From Bacillota bacterium (lineage in GTDB: Bacteria; Bacillota; Clostridia; Christensenellales; CAG-138): DNA of 64,000 nt. A program made the position numbers and the translations under genes. The first letter of the stretch is position 1; every line of letters starts with the position of its first letter. Under the pieces are notes generated by a model. It made no database searches and had not been told where the DNA came from. It saw nothing but the letters and a program-made list of their open reading frames with translations. The stretch lies in NCBI GenBank assembly GCA_023459335.1, contig JAEWUO010000018.1:37214-101213 (forward strand), read 5' to 3'. This document shows, piece after piece, positions 48,218 through 56,759 of the stretch.

Positions 48218-49255
48218 TTACCGCGCCGGCTGATAGTCCTTCAGTTCTGTCGGTTTCAATACGCCGATATCCGTCGCAACACCCGTTACGAGTTCCGGCG
48301 GCGTGATGTCAAACGCGGGATAATATCCCCTGACGCCCGGTTTGCAGGTGAGCGCGCCCATCGCATGGCGCACCTCCTCCCCGTCCCGCTCCTCGATGCG
48401 CACGGAAGCGATATCCGGATGCGTGCGGTCCGGAAACCCCGCGACATAGTACGGCACGCCGTAATAGTTCGCGCAGAGCGCGATCTGAAACGTTCCGATC
48501 TTGTTCACCACATACCCGTCGAGCGTGATCACATCCGCCGAGGTGGTGAAGAGATCCACATTTTTGTGCCCCAGCACATAGCCGGGCATGTTGTCGGTGA
48601 TCAGCGTGACGTCAAACCCCATGTCACAGATCACGCTCGCGGTAAGACGCGCGCCCTGCAGATACGGGCGCGTCTCCGGCGTATAAAACTTCGCTTCGTC
48701 CCCGCGCTCTTTCAGCGCGCGCAGAAGCATACCGACGTCCGCATCCCCGTAGCACTGCGTCATGATAGTCGGATTCGGGGGGATTTTCGCAAGAAAGTAA
48801 CGCGCTTCCCGGTCGATACGGTCATATCGGCGGGAAAACTTATCGAGCGCACCACGCAAAATCGCATCCCCTGCGCTTTCGCCCGCGTCGAGCGCGGCAA
48901 AAGCGTCCCGTTCGCAGTCGTCCGTCCAGGTGCGCATCTTCCGCGCCGTGGTCGGGCGCGCATTGGCGATTCTGTCCGCCGCGGCCCGCAGGAACGCCTT
49001 CTGTCCGTCGGCCGGCAGGTCGCGGCACTCGTGCGCCGCGAGCGCCATGCCCATCGCCGCCGCATGAAACGGCCCGTAGCTCTGCGTCACCATATCGGCG
49101 ATGGCCTTTGCGACCTCCCCATAGGTTGAGCAGACGACGAATTCCTCCCGAGCGGGATAGATTCGCCGGTCGAGGATTCGAACCTTTCCGTCTTCATACC
49201 AGGCGATATTTTCAAACCGGAACAGAAACGCGAGGTCGTGGTCCGCCCTTTGCAT
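48218..49255 (-). CDS. MtnA/eIF2B-like isomerase
   Basis: A 345-residue member of the eIF2B / S-methyl-5-thioribose-1-phosphate isomerase superfamily. The expected catalytic region appears as IMTQCYGDADVG (Cys of MtnA) and TTSADVITLDGYVVNKIGTF (Asp and the NKIGT loop); FYTPETRPYLQGARLTA and FDITPPELVTG are also typical. It may isomerise methylthioribose-1-phosphate in methionine salvage or another sugar-1-phosphate. The N-terminal 120 residues are more divergent than in standard MtnA. ATG 49255 has AAAGGAAG upstream; an extended frame is rejected. It follows trmN6 on the same strand. Confidence 0.78.
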   Translation of the reverse strand: MQRADHDLAFLFRFENIAWYEDGKVRILDRRIYPAREEFVVCSTYGEVAKAIADMVTQSYGPFHAAAMGMALAAHECRDLPADGQKAFLRAAADRIANARPTTARKMRTWTDDCERDAFAALDAGESAGDAILRGALDKFSRRYDRIDREARYFLAKIPPNPTIMTQCYGDADVGMLLRALKERGDEAKFYTPETRPYLQGARLTASVICDMGFDVTLITDNMPGYVLGHKNVDLFTTSADVITLDGYVVNKIGTFQIALCANYYGVPYYVAGFPDRTHPDIASVRIEERDGEEVRHAMGALTCKPGVRGYYPAFDITPPELVTGVATDIGVLKPTELKDYQPAR

Positions 49256-49350
49256 GTGTTTTCTTCCTTTCGATGATTCCTCTTCGCTGCGGGTTATACG
49301 ATTCTTGTTCAATACAGCGCGGATCCGCGCCGCCGCGGTATCCCGGTTAT

Positions 49351-50010
49351 TCAGGCCTCCTTCAGATAAACGGGCGGTTCGACGATCAATCCGGGTCTGC
49401 CGAGTTTTTTCGCCTCGACCAGTACCCGCAGCGCGTTTTCGCCGTTTTTCGCGTATACAAACTTCATCCGTTTCGGCTCAAACCGTTCGGCGCGCAGTGC
49501 GGAAAGCAGCGGCGCAAGCGCGTCCGCCGGATAGATCAAAAAAAGCTTCCCGCCGTTTTTTAACAACAGAAACGCCGATTTCAAAAATAGGTTCAGCGTA
49601 TCTCCCGCGTCGTGCCGCGCGGCGGATCGGGACGGATTCTCACTTTGTTCCCCGTTTGTAAAATACGGCGGGTTCGTCACGGCGGCCGTGAACGCGCCGT
49701 GCCCAAGCAATTCCGGTGCTTTGAAAACGTCCTCGCAGACAAAGCGAATTTCCTGGCGGTTCAGCGCCGCGCTCTTGTTCGCAAGCTCAACAAGCCGCTC
49801 CTGCCGCTCCACGCCGCAGAATCGCGCGCCGGTGTTGTCCGCGCCGAGCACGCATATCACGCCCGTGCCGGAGCCGAGCTCCACGACGCGGTCTTTTTTT
49901 GTCAGGCGCAAAAAGCCGCAGAGCAACAGCGCGTCGGCATTAAAGCAAGCGTAATCCGTGTCCTGATAGAGCATCAACCCGCGATGCTGCAGATCGTCCA
50001 GACGTTCCAT
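49351..50010 (-). CDS. tRNA1(Val) adenine-N6 methyltransferase (TrmN6/YfiC-like)
   Basis: A 219-residue class I methyltransferase. The SAM motif is VVELGSGTGVICV (about 38-50) and the N6-adenine motif is NPPYF (about 107-111), preceded by a YQDTDYACFNADALLL start region typical of the TrmN6/YfiC group. It should methylate A37 of a tRNA. ATG 50010 has no ribosome site; instead an extended -10 (TGC-TATACT) ends 7 bp before it, so the mRNA may be leaderless. The gene is divergent from the sigma-like gene at 50149. Confidence 0.82.
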   Translation of the reverse strand: MERLDDLQHRGLMLYQDTDYACFNADALLLCGFLRLTKKDRVVELGSGTGVICVLGADNTGARFCGVERQERLVELANKSAALNRQEIRFVCEDVFKAPELLGHGAFTAAVTNPPYFTNGEQSENPSRSAARHDAGDTLNLFLKSAFLLLKNGGKLFLIYPADALAPLLSALRAERFEPKRMKFVYAKNGENALRVLVEAKKLGRPGLIVEPPVYLKEA

Positions 50011-50148
50011 AGCGAAAGTATAGCATATCCGCAGGGGAATCGCCGATTTCATCGGCGGTTGTGTTTTCTTTTTTCGCCTGTCATGATATGATAATAAATA
50101 CGTTTGAAGCGGCATACTCCTTCCGCCGGCCAGTAAAGGAACGACGCC

Positions 50149-50754
50149 ATGATCACAAACGACCTGCAAAACCGTATTCATTTCGGCGACCGCGAAGCCT
50201 TTCTCGCGGTCTATGAGGAGTATGGCCGCGGGATATATGCCACCGCGCTGAAAACGCTGGGCAAGGCCGACCTCGCAAAAAGCGCGGTGAAACAGACGTT
50301 TTTAACGCTTTATCAGGAGATCCTGACCGATATGGAGGACTTCGACATCCCCGTTCGCATCCGCGAGCTCGCCGAGCGCGAGATTACGCTCCAGCGAATT
50401 CTCTGCGGCGAGGAATGTACGCTGCCAGGCGAAGGAGAGATCGAACCGGAGTTTTTCTCCGCACGCGGCGCTTTTTCCGCAGAGGGAGAACCCTCGGTCG
50501 AACTGCCGCCGCTGGAACGGGAGCGTTCCTTCCGCCGGCCGCGCAGGGCGCTCTTCGTCAGCAAGAAAAAGCGAAACCAGCCCAAAACACAAAAGGGCGG
50601 CGCGTTCATCAAAGCACTGATCCTGCTGATCGACCTTTTCCTGATCTGGGCGCTCGTCGGCGTGCTCATGGGGCTGGGTTACCTGCCCGCGGTCGATCTG
50701 GGTTACCGCTGGTTCCTCCAGCACATTATTCCGTTTTTCGCGCGATTCTCCTGA
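50149..50754 (+). CDS. Sigma-70 region 2-like protein with C-terminal membrane span
   Basis: A 201-residue protein whose first 65 residues look like sigma-70 region 2 of ECF type (FGDREAFLAVYEEYGRGIYATALKTLG, then AVKQTFLTLYQEIL). Region 4, which binds the -35 box, is absent. In its place are a disordered acidic stretch, a basic patch (RRPRRALFVSKKKRNQPK) and one membrane span near 152-176. It cannot be a normal sigma factor. It may be a relic or a membrane-tethered regulator. AAAGGAAC precedes the ATG. The dnaD-dnaC-rsmI genes follow closely. Confidence 0.6.
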   Translation: MITNDLQNRIHFGDREAFLAVYEEYGRGIYATALKTLGKADLAKSAVKQTFLTLYQEILTDMEDFDIPVRIRELAEREITLQRILCGEECTLPGEGEIEPEFFSARGAFSAEGEPSVELPPLERERSFRRPRRALFVSKKKRNQPKTQKGGAFIKALILLIDLFLIWALVGVLMGLGYLPAVDLGYRWFLQHIIPFFARFS

Positions 50755-50789
50755 GAGAATCATTCGATATTACCAGAAAGACGCGATAT

Positions 50790-51971
50790 ATGATCGTACG
50801 CTTTTCCCTCGAAACGGCGCGGAGCAATATGACCCCCGTCGACAACCGGTTTATCCTGGATTATCTGCCGTATGCAAACGAACTTTGCATCCGGGTGTAT
50901 CTTTACGGCCTCATGCTCTGTTATGCGGGCGCGGGTGCGGAGACGACGGTGTCCGACGCGCTGGGGCTCTCCGAGCAGGCGGTCACGGAGGCATTTGTCT
51001 ACTGGCAGCGGCAGGGGCTCGTGCGCATCCGCGGCGAGGAACCGCTGATCGTCGAATATCTCGGCATCGAACCCTCGGAAGCGGGCGGCGTGGTACCGGG
51101 GAAATACGCGAATCTCGTCTCCGCGATCAATTCGCTGACCGCGCCGCGGCAGTTCGATTTTCGCGAACTCAAGCATGTTTACGACTGGATCGAGGTATAC
51201 GGGCTGGACGAAGAAGCCGTGCTGGAACTCGTTCCTCACTGCATGGATCAAAAGGGCCGCCGCGTTCCGGTGAGCTATATCGACGCGGTCGCGCGCTCCT
51301 GGTCGGAATCCGGCGTGCTCACCCGCGACGCCGCGCGCGCGTATATCGCGAAATATGATCTGAAAAAACACGGTGCGAGCGGGATCCTGCGGCAGTGGAA
51401 CAAGCTCCGCAAACCCACCAAAGCGGAGACCGCACTTTATGAAAAATGGGTTTCGGAGTGGGGTTTTTCGCCAGAAGCGATCCTCGCCGCGCTGCCAAGG
51501 CTCGCCGTTGCCGGCACGCCGAACTTCGTCTACCTCGACGAGCTGCTCGAAGGCCTCCGCAGGGAGGGGCAGACGAGCAAGCCGAAGATCGAACGCGCGG
51601 ACGCGAGCACGGCGGAGGAGCAGGCCTTTGCGCGGCTCGTTTTCGAGCGCGCGGGCAAGCTCGAGCCCGCGACACGCACGCAGCGCGCGCAGATCAGCAT
51701 GTACCTGAAGGATTACGCCATGCCGCGGGAGCTCCTGCTCTTCGGCGCGGAGCAGTGCCGCGGGGCGAACGAGCCCTTCGGCATGATGAAAAAGCTCTGG
51801 AACGACTGGCACGACGCGGGGATCGTTACGATCGAAGCCGCGCGCGCGCAGATAGAATCGCACGCGCAGAGCCGGAAGGCGAAACCGCAGAAGCAGCAGT
51901 ATCCGCAGCACGACCTGACCGACGAGCAGCTCGAACACCTGCTCGTCGATCTGGACCGGGATCTCGAATAA
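50790..51971 (+). CDS. DnaD-domain replication protein
   Basis: A 393-residue protein with the DnaD/DnaB layout: winged-helix N-domain with VDNRFILDYLPYANELCIRVYLYGLML (in two parts, about 17-43), then two DnaD C-terminal (DDBH2) repeats, around 215-290 and 310-370, the second with MKKLWNDWHDAGIVT, a YxxxIxxxW-like motif. It helps load the helicase during primosome assembly in Firmicutes. ATG 50790 is preferred because the beta-strand before VDNRFI is conserved; ATG 50829 has the better ribosome site. dnaC-like and rsmI follow. Confidence 0.85.
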   Translation: MIVRFSLETARSNMTPVDNRFILDYLPYANELCIRVYLYGLMLCYAGAGAETTVSDALGLSEQAVTEAFVYWQRQGLVRIRGEEPLIVEYLGIEPSEAGGVVPGKYANLVSAINSLTAPRQFDFRELKHVYDWIEVYGLDEEAVLELVPHCMDQKGRRVPVSYIDAVARSWSESGVLTRDAARAYIAKYDLKKHGASGILRQWNKLRKPTKAETALYEKWVSEWGFSPEAILAALPRLAVAGTPNFVYLDELLEGLRREGQTSKPKIERADASTAEEQAFARLVFERAGKLEPATRTQRAQISMYLKDYAMPRELLLFGAEQCRGANEPFGMMKKLWNDWHDAGIVTIEAARAQIESHAQSRKAKPQKQQYPQHDLTDEQLEHLLVDLDRDLE

Positions 51972-51996
51972 TTTTCATGACAAGTCAGGACGACGC

Positions 51997-52908
51997 ATGA
52001 TCAACGACCGGCTCGATAATCTGTACGCCCGCATCCGCGCGGAGGAACGCGAGGCGCGCGAAACGCGCATCCGCGACGCTTACGCGCGCGCGCCGCGCTT
52101 ACGGGAGCTGGACGAAGAACGCGCGCGGCTTTTCATCGACCTCGGCGCACGCAGGATCACCGCCGAAGAAAGCAAGCAGCGGCTGGCCGCGATCTTCGAC
52201 GAAGAAAAAGCGATCCTCGCTTCGCTGAACATGCCGGAGGACGCGCTCGCGCTGCACGTGCGCTGCGCAAAATGCGGCGACACCGGTTATATCGGGGCGA
52301 ATAACGCGCCCTGCTCCTGCCGTCTATTACACCGCGAATCGCTGCGCGGCGCGGACGGGGTCAACGCGCGGGAAACCTTCGCGAACTTTTCCGCGGACGT
52401 CTACCCCTCCTCCGAGCAAAAGCGGCGGACGGTCAACGCCCGGCTGATCTGCGAGGCGTACGCAAAAGCGCTGCCCTCGCCGGAAAAACCGAACATCCTG
52501 CTTTTAGGCATGCCCGGACTCGGAAAATCGTACCTCGGCAACGCCATCGCCTACGAAGCGCTCTCCCGCGGCGTGGACGCGGAACGTGTTACCGCATATG
52601 CTTTCGTGCAGGCCGTGCTGAAGGACATCCGCGAAAAAACCGACCGCGCGCTCCGTTTCCAGAAGGTGCCGCTTCTGGTGCTGGACGATCTGGGCAGCGA
52701 ACCGTTGATTTCCAACGTATCGATCGAGTGGCTCTTTGCGGTCACCAACGAGCGGACGCTCGCCGGCCTTGCCACCGTGTTCAGTTCCAATCTGACGCTG
52801 GCGCTGCTGCAGCAGCGTTACGACGAGCGTTTCATGAGCCGCCTCTGCGACAAAAACGCCACGCAGGTTCTCCAGCTCACCGGCGAAAACCTGCGGACTG
52901 TGAAATGA
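51997..52908 (+). CDS. DnaC/DnaI-type helicase loader ATPase
   Basis: A 303-residue AAA+ ATPase. A zinc site (CAKCG at 90-94 and CSC at 106-108) precedes the P-loop GMPGLGKS (171-178); Walker B is LVLDDLGSEP and sensor I SSNLTLALLQQRYDERFMSRL holds the arginine finger region. It loads the replicative helicase with DnaD. It follows dnaD by 25 bp and overlaps rsmI by 4 bp (ATGA). The zinc-binding N-domain matches clostridial DnaC-like loaders. Confidence 0.9.
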   Translation: MINDRLDNLYARIRAEEREARETRIRDAYARAPRLRELDEERARLFIDLGARRITAEESKQRLAAIFDEEKAILASLNMPEDALALHVRCAKCGDTGYIGANNAPCSCRLLHRESLRGADGVNARETFANFSADVYPSSEQKRRTVNARLICEAYAKALPSPEKPNILLLGMPGLGKSYLGNAIAYEALSRGVDAERVTAYAFVQAVLKDIREKTDRALRFQKVPLLVLDDLGSEPLISNVSIEWLFAVTNERTLAGLATVFSSNLTLALLQQRYDERFMSRLCDKNATQVLQLTGENLRTVK

Positions 52909-53744
52909 CGCCTATGCTTCTTTTATGCGCAACACCGATCGGAAACCTCGGCGACCTCACCCCGCGCGTACGCGAGGCGATCGCTTCCTGCGACGCGGTC
53001 TATTGCGAGGACACGCGGCGGACGCTGACGCTGCTCAACCACATCGGGGTCAAAAAGCCTCTGATCTCCTGCTATCGCGAGAACGAACGCCAGCGCGCCG
53101 AGGAAGTCGTCGCGCGGCTGAAAGCGGGCGAAACGGTGGTCTACGTTTCCGACGCGGGTATGCCCGGCGTCTCCGACCCCGGCGAGGCGCTGATTCAGGC
53201 CTGCATCGCAAACAAACTTCCCTACAGCGTGCTCCCCGGCGCGTCCGCAGTTCTCATGGCGGCGGTTATGAGCGGTCTGCCCGCCATGCCGTTCACGTTT
53301 TTCGGTTTCTTCCCGCGCGAAAAGAAAGAACAGAAACGGATGATCGAACGGCTGAAACGCCTCGATCATCTCGCTGTATTTTACGAAAGCCCGAACCGCG
53401 TCGGCGCGACGCTCGCCGTACTTTCCGCCGCGCTGGGGACCCTCGACGCCGCGCTCCTTCGGGAGCTGACCAAGCTGCACGAGGAAGCCGTGCGCGGAAC
53501 GCTGGGCGAGCTCGCCGCGCGCTATGCGGAGGCCGCCCCGCGCGGGGAATGCGTGCTCGCGGTGTTATGCCGCGCCGAACCGCAGGCGGGCGATACGCCC
53601 GATTTGGAATCGTTACTAAAAACGCTTCTTTCCTCCGGCGTCTCCGTACGCGACGCCGCCGCCGAAGCGGCGCAGGCCTGCGGGATTCCGAAAAAAGAAG
53701 CATACGCAAAAGCTCTGGAAATAAACAAAAACTGCTTTTCTTAA
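52905..53744 (+). CDS. rsmI: 16S rRNA 2'-O-methyltransferase RsmI
   Basis: A 279-residue SAM methyltransferase of the tetrapyrrole-methylase fold. Visible motifs are LLLCATPIGNLGDLTPRV (about 5-22), YCEDTRRTLTLLNHIG and VVYVSDAGMPGVSDPG (about 81-96). It 2'-O-methylates C1402 of 16S rRNA. ATG 52905 overlaps the DnaC-like stop (ATGA). Its final codons and stop lie inside a dispersed palindromic repeat (53732-53755), so the end NKNCFS is encoded by repeat sequence. Confidence 0.93.
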   Translation: MTPMLLLCATPIGNLGDLTPRVREAIASCDAVYCEDTRRTLTLLNHIGVKKPLISCYRENERQRAEEVVARLKAGETVVYVSDAGMPGVSDPGEALIQACIANKLPYSVLPGASAVLMAAVMSGLPAMPFTFFGFFPREKKEQKRMIERLKRLDHLAVFYESPNRVGATLAVLSAALGTLDAALLRELTKLHEEAVRGTLGELAARYAEAAPRGECVLAVLCRAEPQAGDTPDLESLLKTLLSSGVSVRDAAAEAAQACGIPKKEAYAKALEINKNCFS

Positions 53745-53768
53745 AAGAAAAGCAGAAAAAGAACTTTT
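53731..53768 (+). repeat. Dispersed palindromic repeat containing the rsmI stop codon
   Basis: CTGCTTTTCTT / AAGAAAAGCAG perfect 11-bp stem, then tail AAAAAGAACTTTTG. The TAA of rsmI is formed at the stem centre. Confidence 0.8.
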
Positions 53769-53774
53769 GATGCA

Positions 53775-53801
53775 GGATTTCTAGAAAGAAATCCTTTTTT
53801 T
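53775..53801 (+). terminator. Terminator after rsmI
   Basis: GGATTTCT / AGAAATCC stem with an AGAA loop and seven T. Confidence 0.8.
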
Positions 53802-55047
53802 ATCCCCCGAATCCATGGGTCAAGTTAAACGTATGCATGAGCGTGTTCCACTCGACGCAGATAAACGCGGCGTACCAGTACGCGAGAGCGAACGCGCCGA
53901 TCCGCAGAAACGGCGTCTTTTCACGATAAACGCGAACGACGCCAACGACCGACAGAAACACGAAATACGCCATCAGCCAGAGCGGCAGCACGCGGCGGAT
54001 GGTCAGCCCGTACGCCCCGACATAAAGAAGCATGCGCCACGCGGCGGAGGCGAGCACGATCAGGCTCGCGGCGATCAGCAGGGTCTGCAGCGCTTTGATC
54101 GCCTTCACCGGCTCGCTCTTACTCAGGCTCACGCCGAGCACGGCGAAGTTGATCATGGTCACCGCGAGAAACTGTCCGAAGCCTTCCCTCGCGTATTCGC
54201 TGTAGGTCAGTTCCACCGGCAGCACGCCGCCGAAGAGATAAGTAAACTGCACATAGGTAAACAGCGCGTACGCCACCAGCAGCATGCAGATGACCACGGC
54301 GGGGCCGGCTGGCTTCCAGTTCTGCCTGACCGGCGCAAGATCCGCGTCCGCCTTTCCCCAGGTGAGATTGTAAAACAGCGAATAGAAGAGCATGCTGGCC
54401 GCAAACACGACGACGCCGCGCCAGATCCACTGCCAGACGTTGATCGTGTCAAACAATCCTCCGAGCAGCTTTGCGGTGCCCGCGTCCGCGCTGGCCAGCA
54501 GCGCGAGCACGACGATCATCAGCGGAAGCCCGACGGCAAAGCCCAGCCAGCCATACTTCGCGCCGGAATGCTCCTTTGCGCGGAACACGCCCGCAATCGC
54601 GCGGAAGAATGCGCCGATGGCGGAAAACGCTTTGACGAACACCGCGCGGAGCACGCCGAGCACGGCCTTTCCTTCGCGCCGGAAGGAGATCTCCTGCGTC
54701 GCAAATACGCCGATGGTGATCAGAAGCGCGGGGATAGCGAGCATCGTGAAGCCCAGCAGTTCCTTGTTCATATAATCGAACATCAGGATACCGCAGAGCA
54801 CAAGGGTCGGCACGATGAGCCCCAGTACGGTCTTATTGGAAATCACGCGCTTCCAGTTAAACGCAGCGAATACTGCGAGCGCCGCGAGCCAGAAAACAGA
54901 GTAGAGGAAGAATTCATCCTTTTCCATCCAGAGTTCGCAGGCGACGCCGATCAGTATCGCACCGCCGAGAAGCCAGAGCTGCGCTTTCTTCGGCGCGGCT
55001 TGTTTCTCCGTGGGCTGGGCGTTATTCTGCGTCGGATTCTGTTCCAT
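53800..55047 (-). CDS. DUF4173/DUF4153 multi-pass membrane protein
   Basis: A 415-residue membrane protein with about ten spans and a cytoplasmic Gln/Pro-rich N-terminus. The segment LFTYVQFTYLFGGVLP followed by LTYSEYAREGFGQFLAVT is the DUF4173 signature. Function unknown in the family. Its start lies inside the 3' end of the upstream HTH gene (26-bp overlap, different frame), so the two are coupled. The DUF2975 protein, HTH and this gene form one operon. A membrane-stress or signalling role is guesswork. Confidence 0.8.
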   Translation of the reverse strand: MEQNPTQNNAQPTEKQAAPKKAQLWLLGGAILIGVACELWMEKDEFFLYSVFWLAALAVFAAFNWKRVISNKTVLGLIVPTLVLCGILMFDYMNKELLGFTMLAIPALLITIGVFATQEISFRREGKAVLGVLRAVFVKAFSAIGAFFRAIAGVFRAKEHSGAKYGWLGFAVGLPLMIVVLALLASADAGTAKLLGGLFDTINVWQWIWRGVVVFAASMLFYSLFYNLTWGKADADLAPVRQNWKPAGPAVVICMLLVAYALFTYVQFTYLFGGVLPVELTYSEYAREGFGQFLAVTMINFAVLGVSLSKSEPVKAIKALQTLLIAASLIVLASAAWRMLLYVGAYGLTIRRVLPLWLMAYFVFLSVVGVVRVYREKTPFLRIGAFALAYWYAAFICVEWNTLMHTFNLTHGFGG

Positions 55048-55258
55048 TCGGTTCGTCTCCTTTCACATAGACGAGGATGTCCCCCGCCTCGCAGTCGAGA
55101 ATTTCGCAGAGGTTGCTGAGCGTCGAAAACCGGATCGCCCTGCATTTGTTGTTCTTGAGGATCGAGAGGTTCGCCAGAGAGAGATCCATGCGCTTTGCCA
55201 GCTCGTTTAAGCTGATCTTGCGCTTTGCCATCATCACGTCCAGATTGACCTGTATCAT
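55022..55258 (-). CDS. Cro/CI-type helix-turn-helix regulator (YozG-like)
   Basis: A 78-residue DNA-binding protein. The HTH spans about 12-40 with SLNELAKRMDLSLANLSILKN, and ILDCEAGDILVY is the family's closing motif. Such short XRE-type proteins are commonly encoded next to DUF2975 membrane proteins, as here, and act as autoregulators. It starts at 55258, 12 bp after the DUF2975 stop, with GGGGTGG upstream. Inverted and direct repeats (TATCG-type) in the promoter at 55814-55842 may be its sites. Confidence 0.88.
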   Translation of the reverse strand: MIQVNLDVMMAKRKISLNELAKRMDLSLANLSILKNNKCRAIRFSTLSNLCEILDCEAGDILVYVKGDEPNGTESDAE

Positions 55259-55270
55259 ACCGCCACCCCG

Positions 55271-55735
55271 CTAGACCGTGAGGTCGTTTTCCTGCTTGTA
55301 CGCGACCGCCTGGGCAAACACGCGGCTGAGCACCAGTGAAAACAACCCGCACATGGCGACCGGAAGCGCCGCGATCACCGCAAGCGGCACGGGATGCAGC
55401 AGCATGGTGCTCAATCCCAGCAGCGCGATGACGAGCGCTACAACGCCCATGCGCCGGAGCGCGTCCGCGTTTTTCTGTACGAACGGATCTTTCTCCAGCG
55501 TGCACATCATGCAAAAGAGCGTATAGGCGATATACTCTCCGCCGGCGACGCACAGCGACGCGATTACGCCGGAGAGCACCGCATAAATTTCCGGCTTTCC
55601 TTCCCGGACAAAGAAGTCGGTGACAATCGGCATTTCAAACACATAGATGTCGACGATCAGCGCGATGCCCGCGAGCATGCCGAGTACGATGCACGCCTGC
55701 ACGAAGACATAGAGGAACCGGTTGTTTGATTTCAT
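55271..55735 (-). CDS. DUF2975 membrane protein
   Basis: A 154-residue protein with four predicted spans (about 10-30, 48-70, 88-110 and 120-142), fitting DUF2975. This family is always membrane-bound and typically paired with a small HTH regulator, which follows directly here. It may sense the envelope and control the HTH protein. The second ATG (55735) is used: AAGGAG lies 7 bp upstream of it, whereas the first ATG is only 1 bp from that site. A strong promoter precedes it. Confidence 0.85.
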   Translation of the reverse strand: MKSNNRFLYVFVQACIVLGMLAGIALIVDIYVFEMPIVTDFFVREGKPEIYAVLSGVIASLCVAGGEYIAYTLFCMMCTLEKDPFVQKNADALRRMGVVALVIALLGLSTMLLHPVPLAVIAALPVAMCGLFSLVLSRVFAQAVAYKQENDLTV

Positions 55736-55813
55736 TGACATACTCCTTTTTAACGAACGGCTTCGTATTCAGATTTCGGCGGAAAAAAATAGACCGCCGT
55801 TATTTCTGACGAC

Positions 55814-55842
55814 AGTCTATCGCTAAATTTATCGTTTGTCAA
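55814..55842 (-). promoter_or_regulatory. Promoter of the DUF2975-HTH-DUF4173 operon
   Basis: Minus strand TTGACA (55842-55837), 17-bp spacer, TAGACT (55819-55814). The spacer holds two CGATA-type half-sites, and ATAGAC/GTCTAT forms an inverted repeat downstream, possible operators for the HTH protein. Confidence 0.75.
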
Positions 55843-55869
55843 TAAATTTTTATTGTTTTTCGGTGTCTT

Positions 55870-56694
55870 CTATCGGATGCGGAATACGGTGCACCGGCCC
55901 GTACCGTCCAGGAGATCCTGGATGCGCTGCTGCGCGCCCGCGATATAGACCGTGGTCCCCTCGCGGATGGGCTGCTTGATGAAGTCCAGCTTCGCCCGCG
56001 CGCCGTTGGAGCCAACCCTGCTCGCGCCGACGCAGCTGCCGGTGAGTTCGTCGATCTTTTGGATCACTTCGTCCGCGTCCTTCCCCTCCACGGCGGGAAC
56101 GAGCGTATTCGGATCGTTCGCGTCGCGATAGATGCCGTCCGCGCTGGTGAGGATCACGAGATACTTCGCATGCACGAGCGAGCAGATGACCGACGCCGTC
56201 TCGTCGTTGTCGATGCACTCCACGACGTTCTCGCCGTTTTTGCGCAGCGTCGCGAGCTCCATCTTGCGAATCTCCTCGATGCTCACGGGGTCGTTGTAGT
56301 TTACGATCGGAATCGCGTTCTGCTTTGCCGCGCGCAGGAGAAACGAGCGGATGTGCTTGCGTTTCTCCTCGTCGTTAAAGTGCGTGTGCTCCACGAGCAG
56401 CTGGCGTACGCTGTAGCGGTCCGGGATGTAGCGGCGGTACTCCATCATCAGGATAGTCTGCCCCTGCGACGCGTAGTCCGCCTTGATTTCCTCGATGTCG
56501 CCCGTGAGCTCTTTGCCGCTGCGGCGGATGTAGTCGAGGCGGCCGATTTCGGTCGCGCCGCTGCTGACCCAGATCATGCCGGGCCGAAGCTCCGCGCCGA
56601 GACGGGAGAAGATGTTATAATCGATGTCGTTGTCGGCCTTGCGGATCAGCGCCATGGAGCCGATCTTGCCGACGAGCTCATAATCGAATTTCAT
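55870..56694 (-). CDS. Amino-acid-kinase family protein (glutamate 5-kinase/uridylate kinase-like)
   Basis: A 274-residue single-domain kinase of the amino acid kinase fold. GKIGSMALIRK near residue 10, WVSSGATEIGRLDYI near 42-56 and VILTSADGIYRD near 180-191 match the ATP and substrate loops. It resembles ProB but lacks the PUA domain and proA is absent, so proline synthesis is doubtful; databases often call such clostridial proteins 'uridylate kinase'. It follows prfB and a dispersed repeat separates the two genes. Confidence 0.75.
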   Translation of the reverse strand: MKFDYELVGKIGSMALIRKADNDIDYNIFSRLGAELRPGMIWVSSGATEIGRLDYIRRSGKELTGDIEEIKADYASQGQTILMMEYRRYIPDRYSVRQLLVEHTHFNDEEKRKHIRSFLLRAAKQNAIPIVNYNDPVSIEEIRKMELATLRKNGENVVECIDNDETASVICSLVHAKYLVILTSADGIYRDANDPNTLVPAVEGKDADEVIQKIDELTGSCVGASRVGSNGARAKLDFIKQPIREGTTVYIAGAQQRIQDLLDGTGRCTVFRIR

Positions 56695-56704
56695 AAAGAC
56701 TTCT

Positions 56705-56744
56705 TCTGCTTTTTCTTAAAAGAAAAAGCAGCAAAAAGAACTCA
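56705..56744 (+). repeat. Dispersed palindromic repeat, near-perfect copy
   Basis: CTGCTTTTTCTT / AAGAAAAAGCAG perfect 12-bp stem (56706-56731), tail CAAAAAGAACTCACG. It lies 3' of prfB and 11 bp upstream of the kinase start. Confidence 0.8.
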
Positions 56745-56759
56745 CGCTTGTGATAAGGT

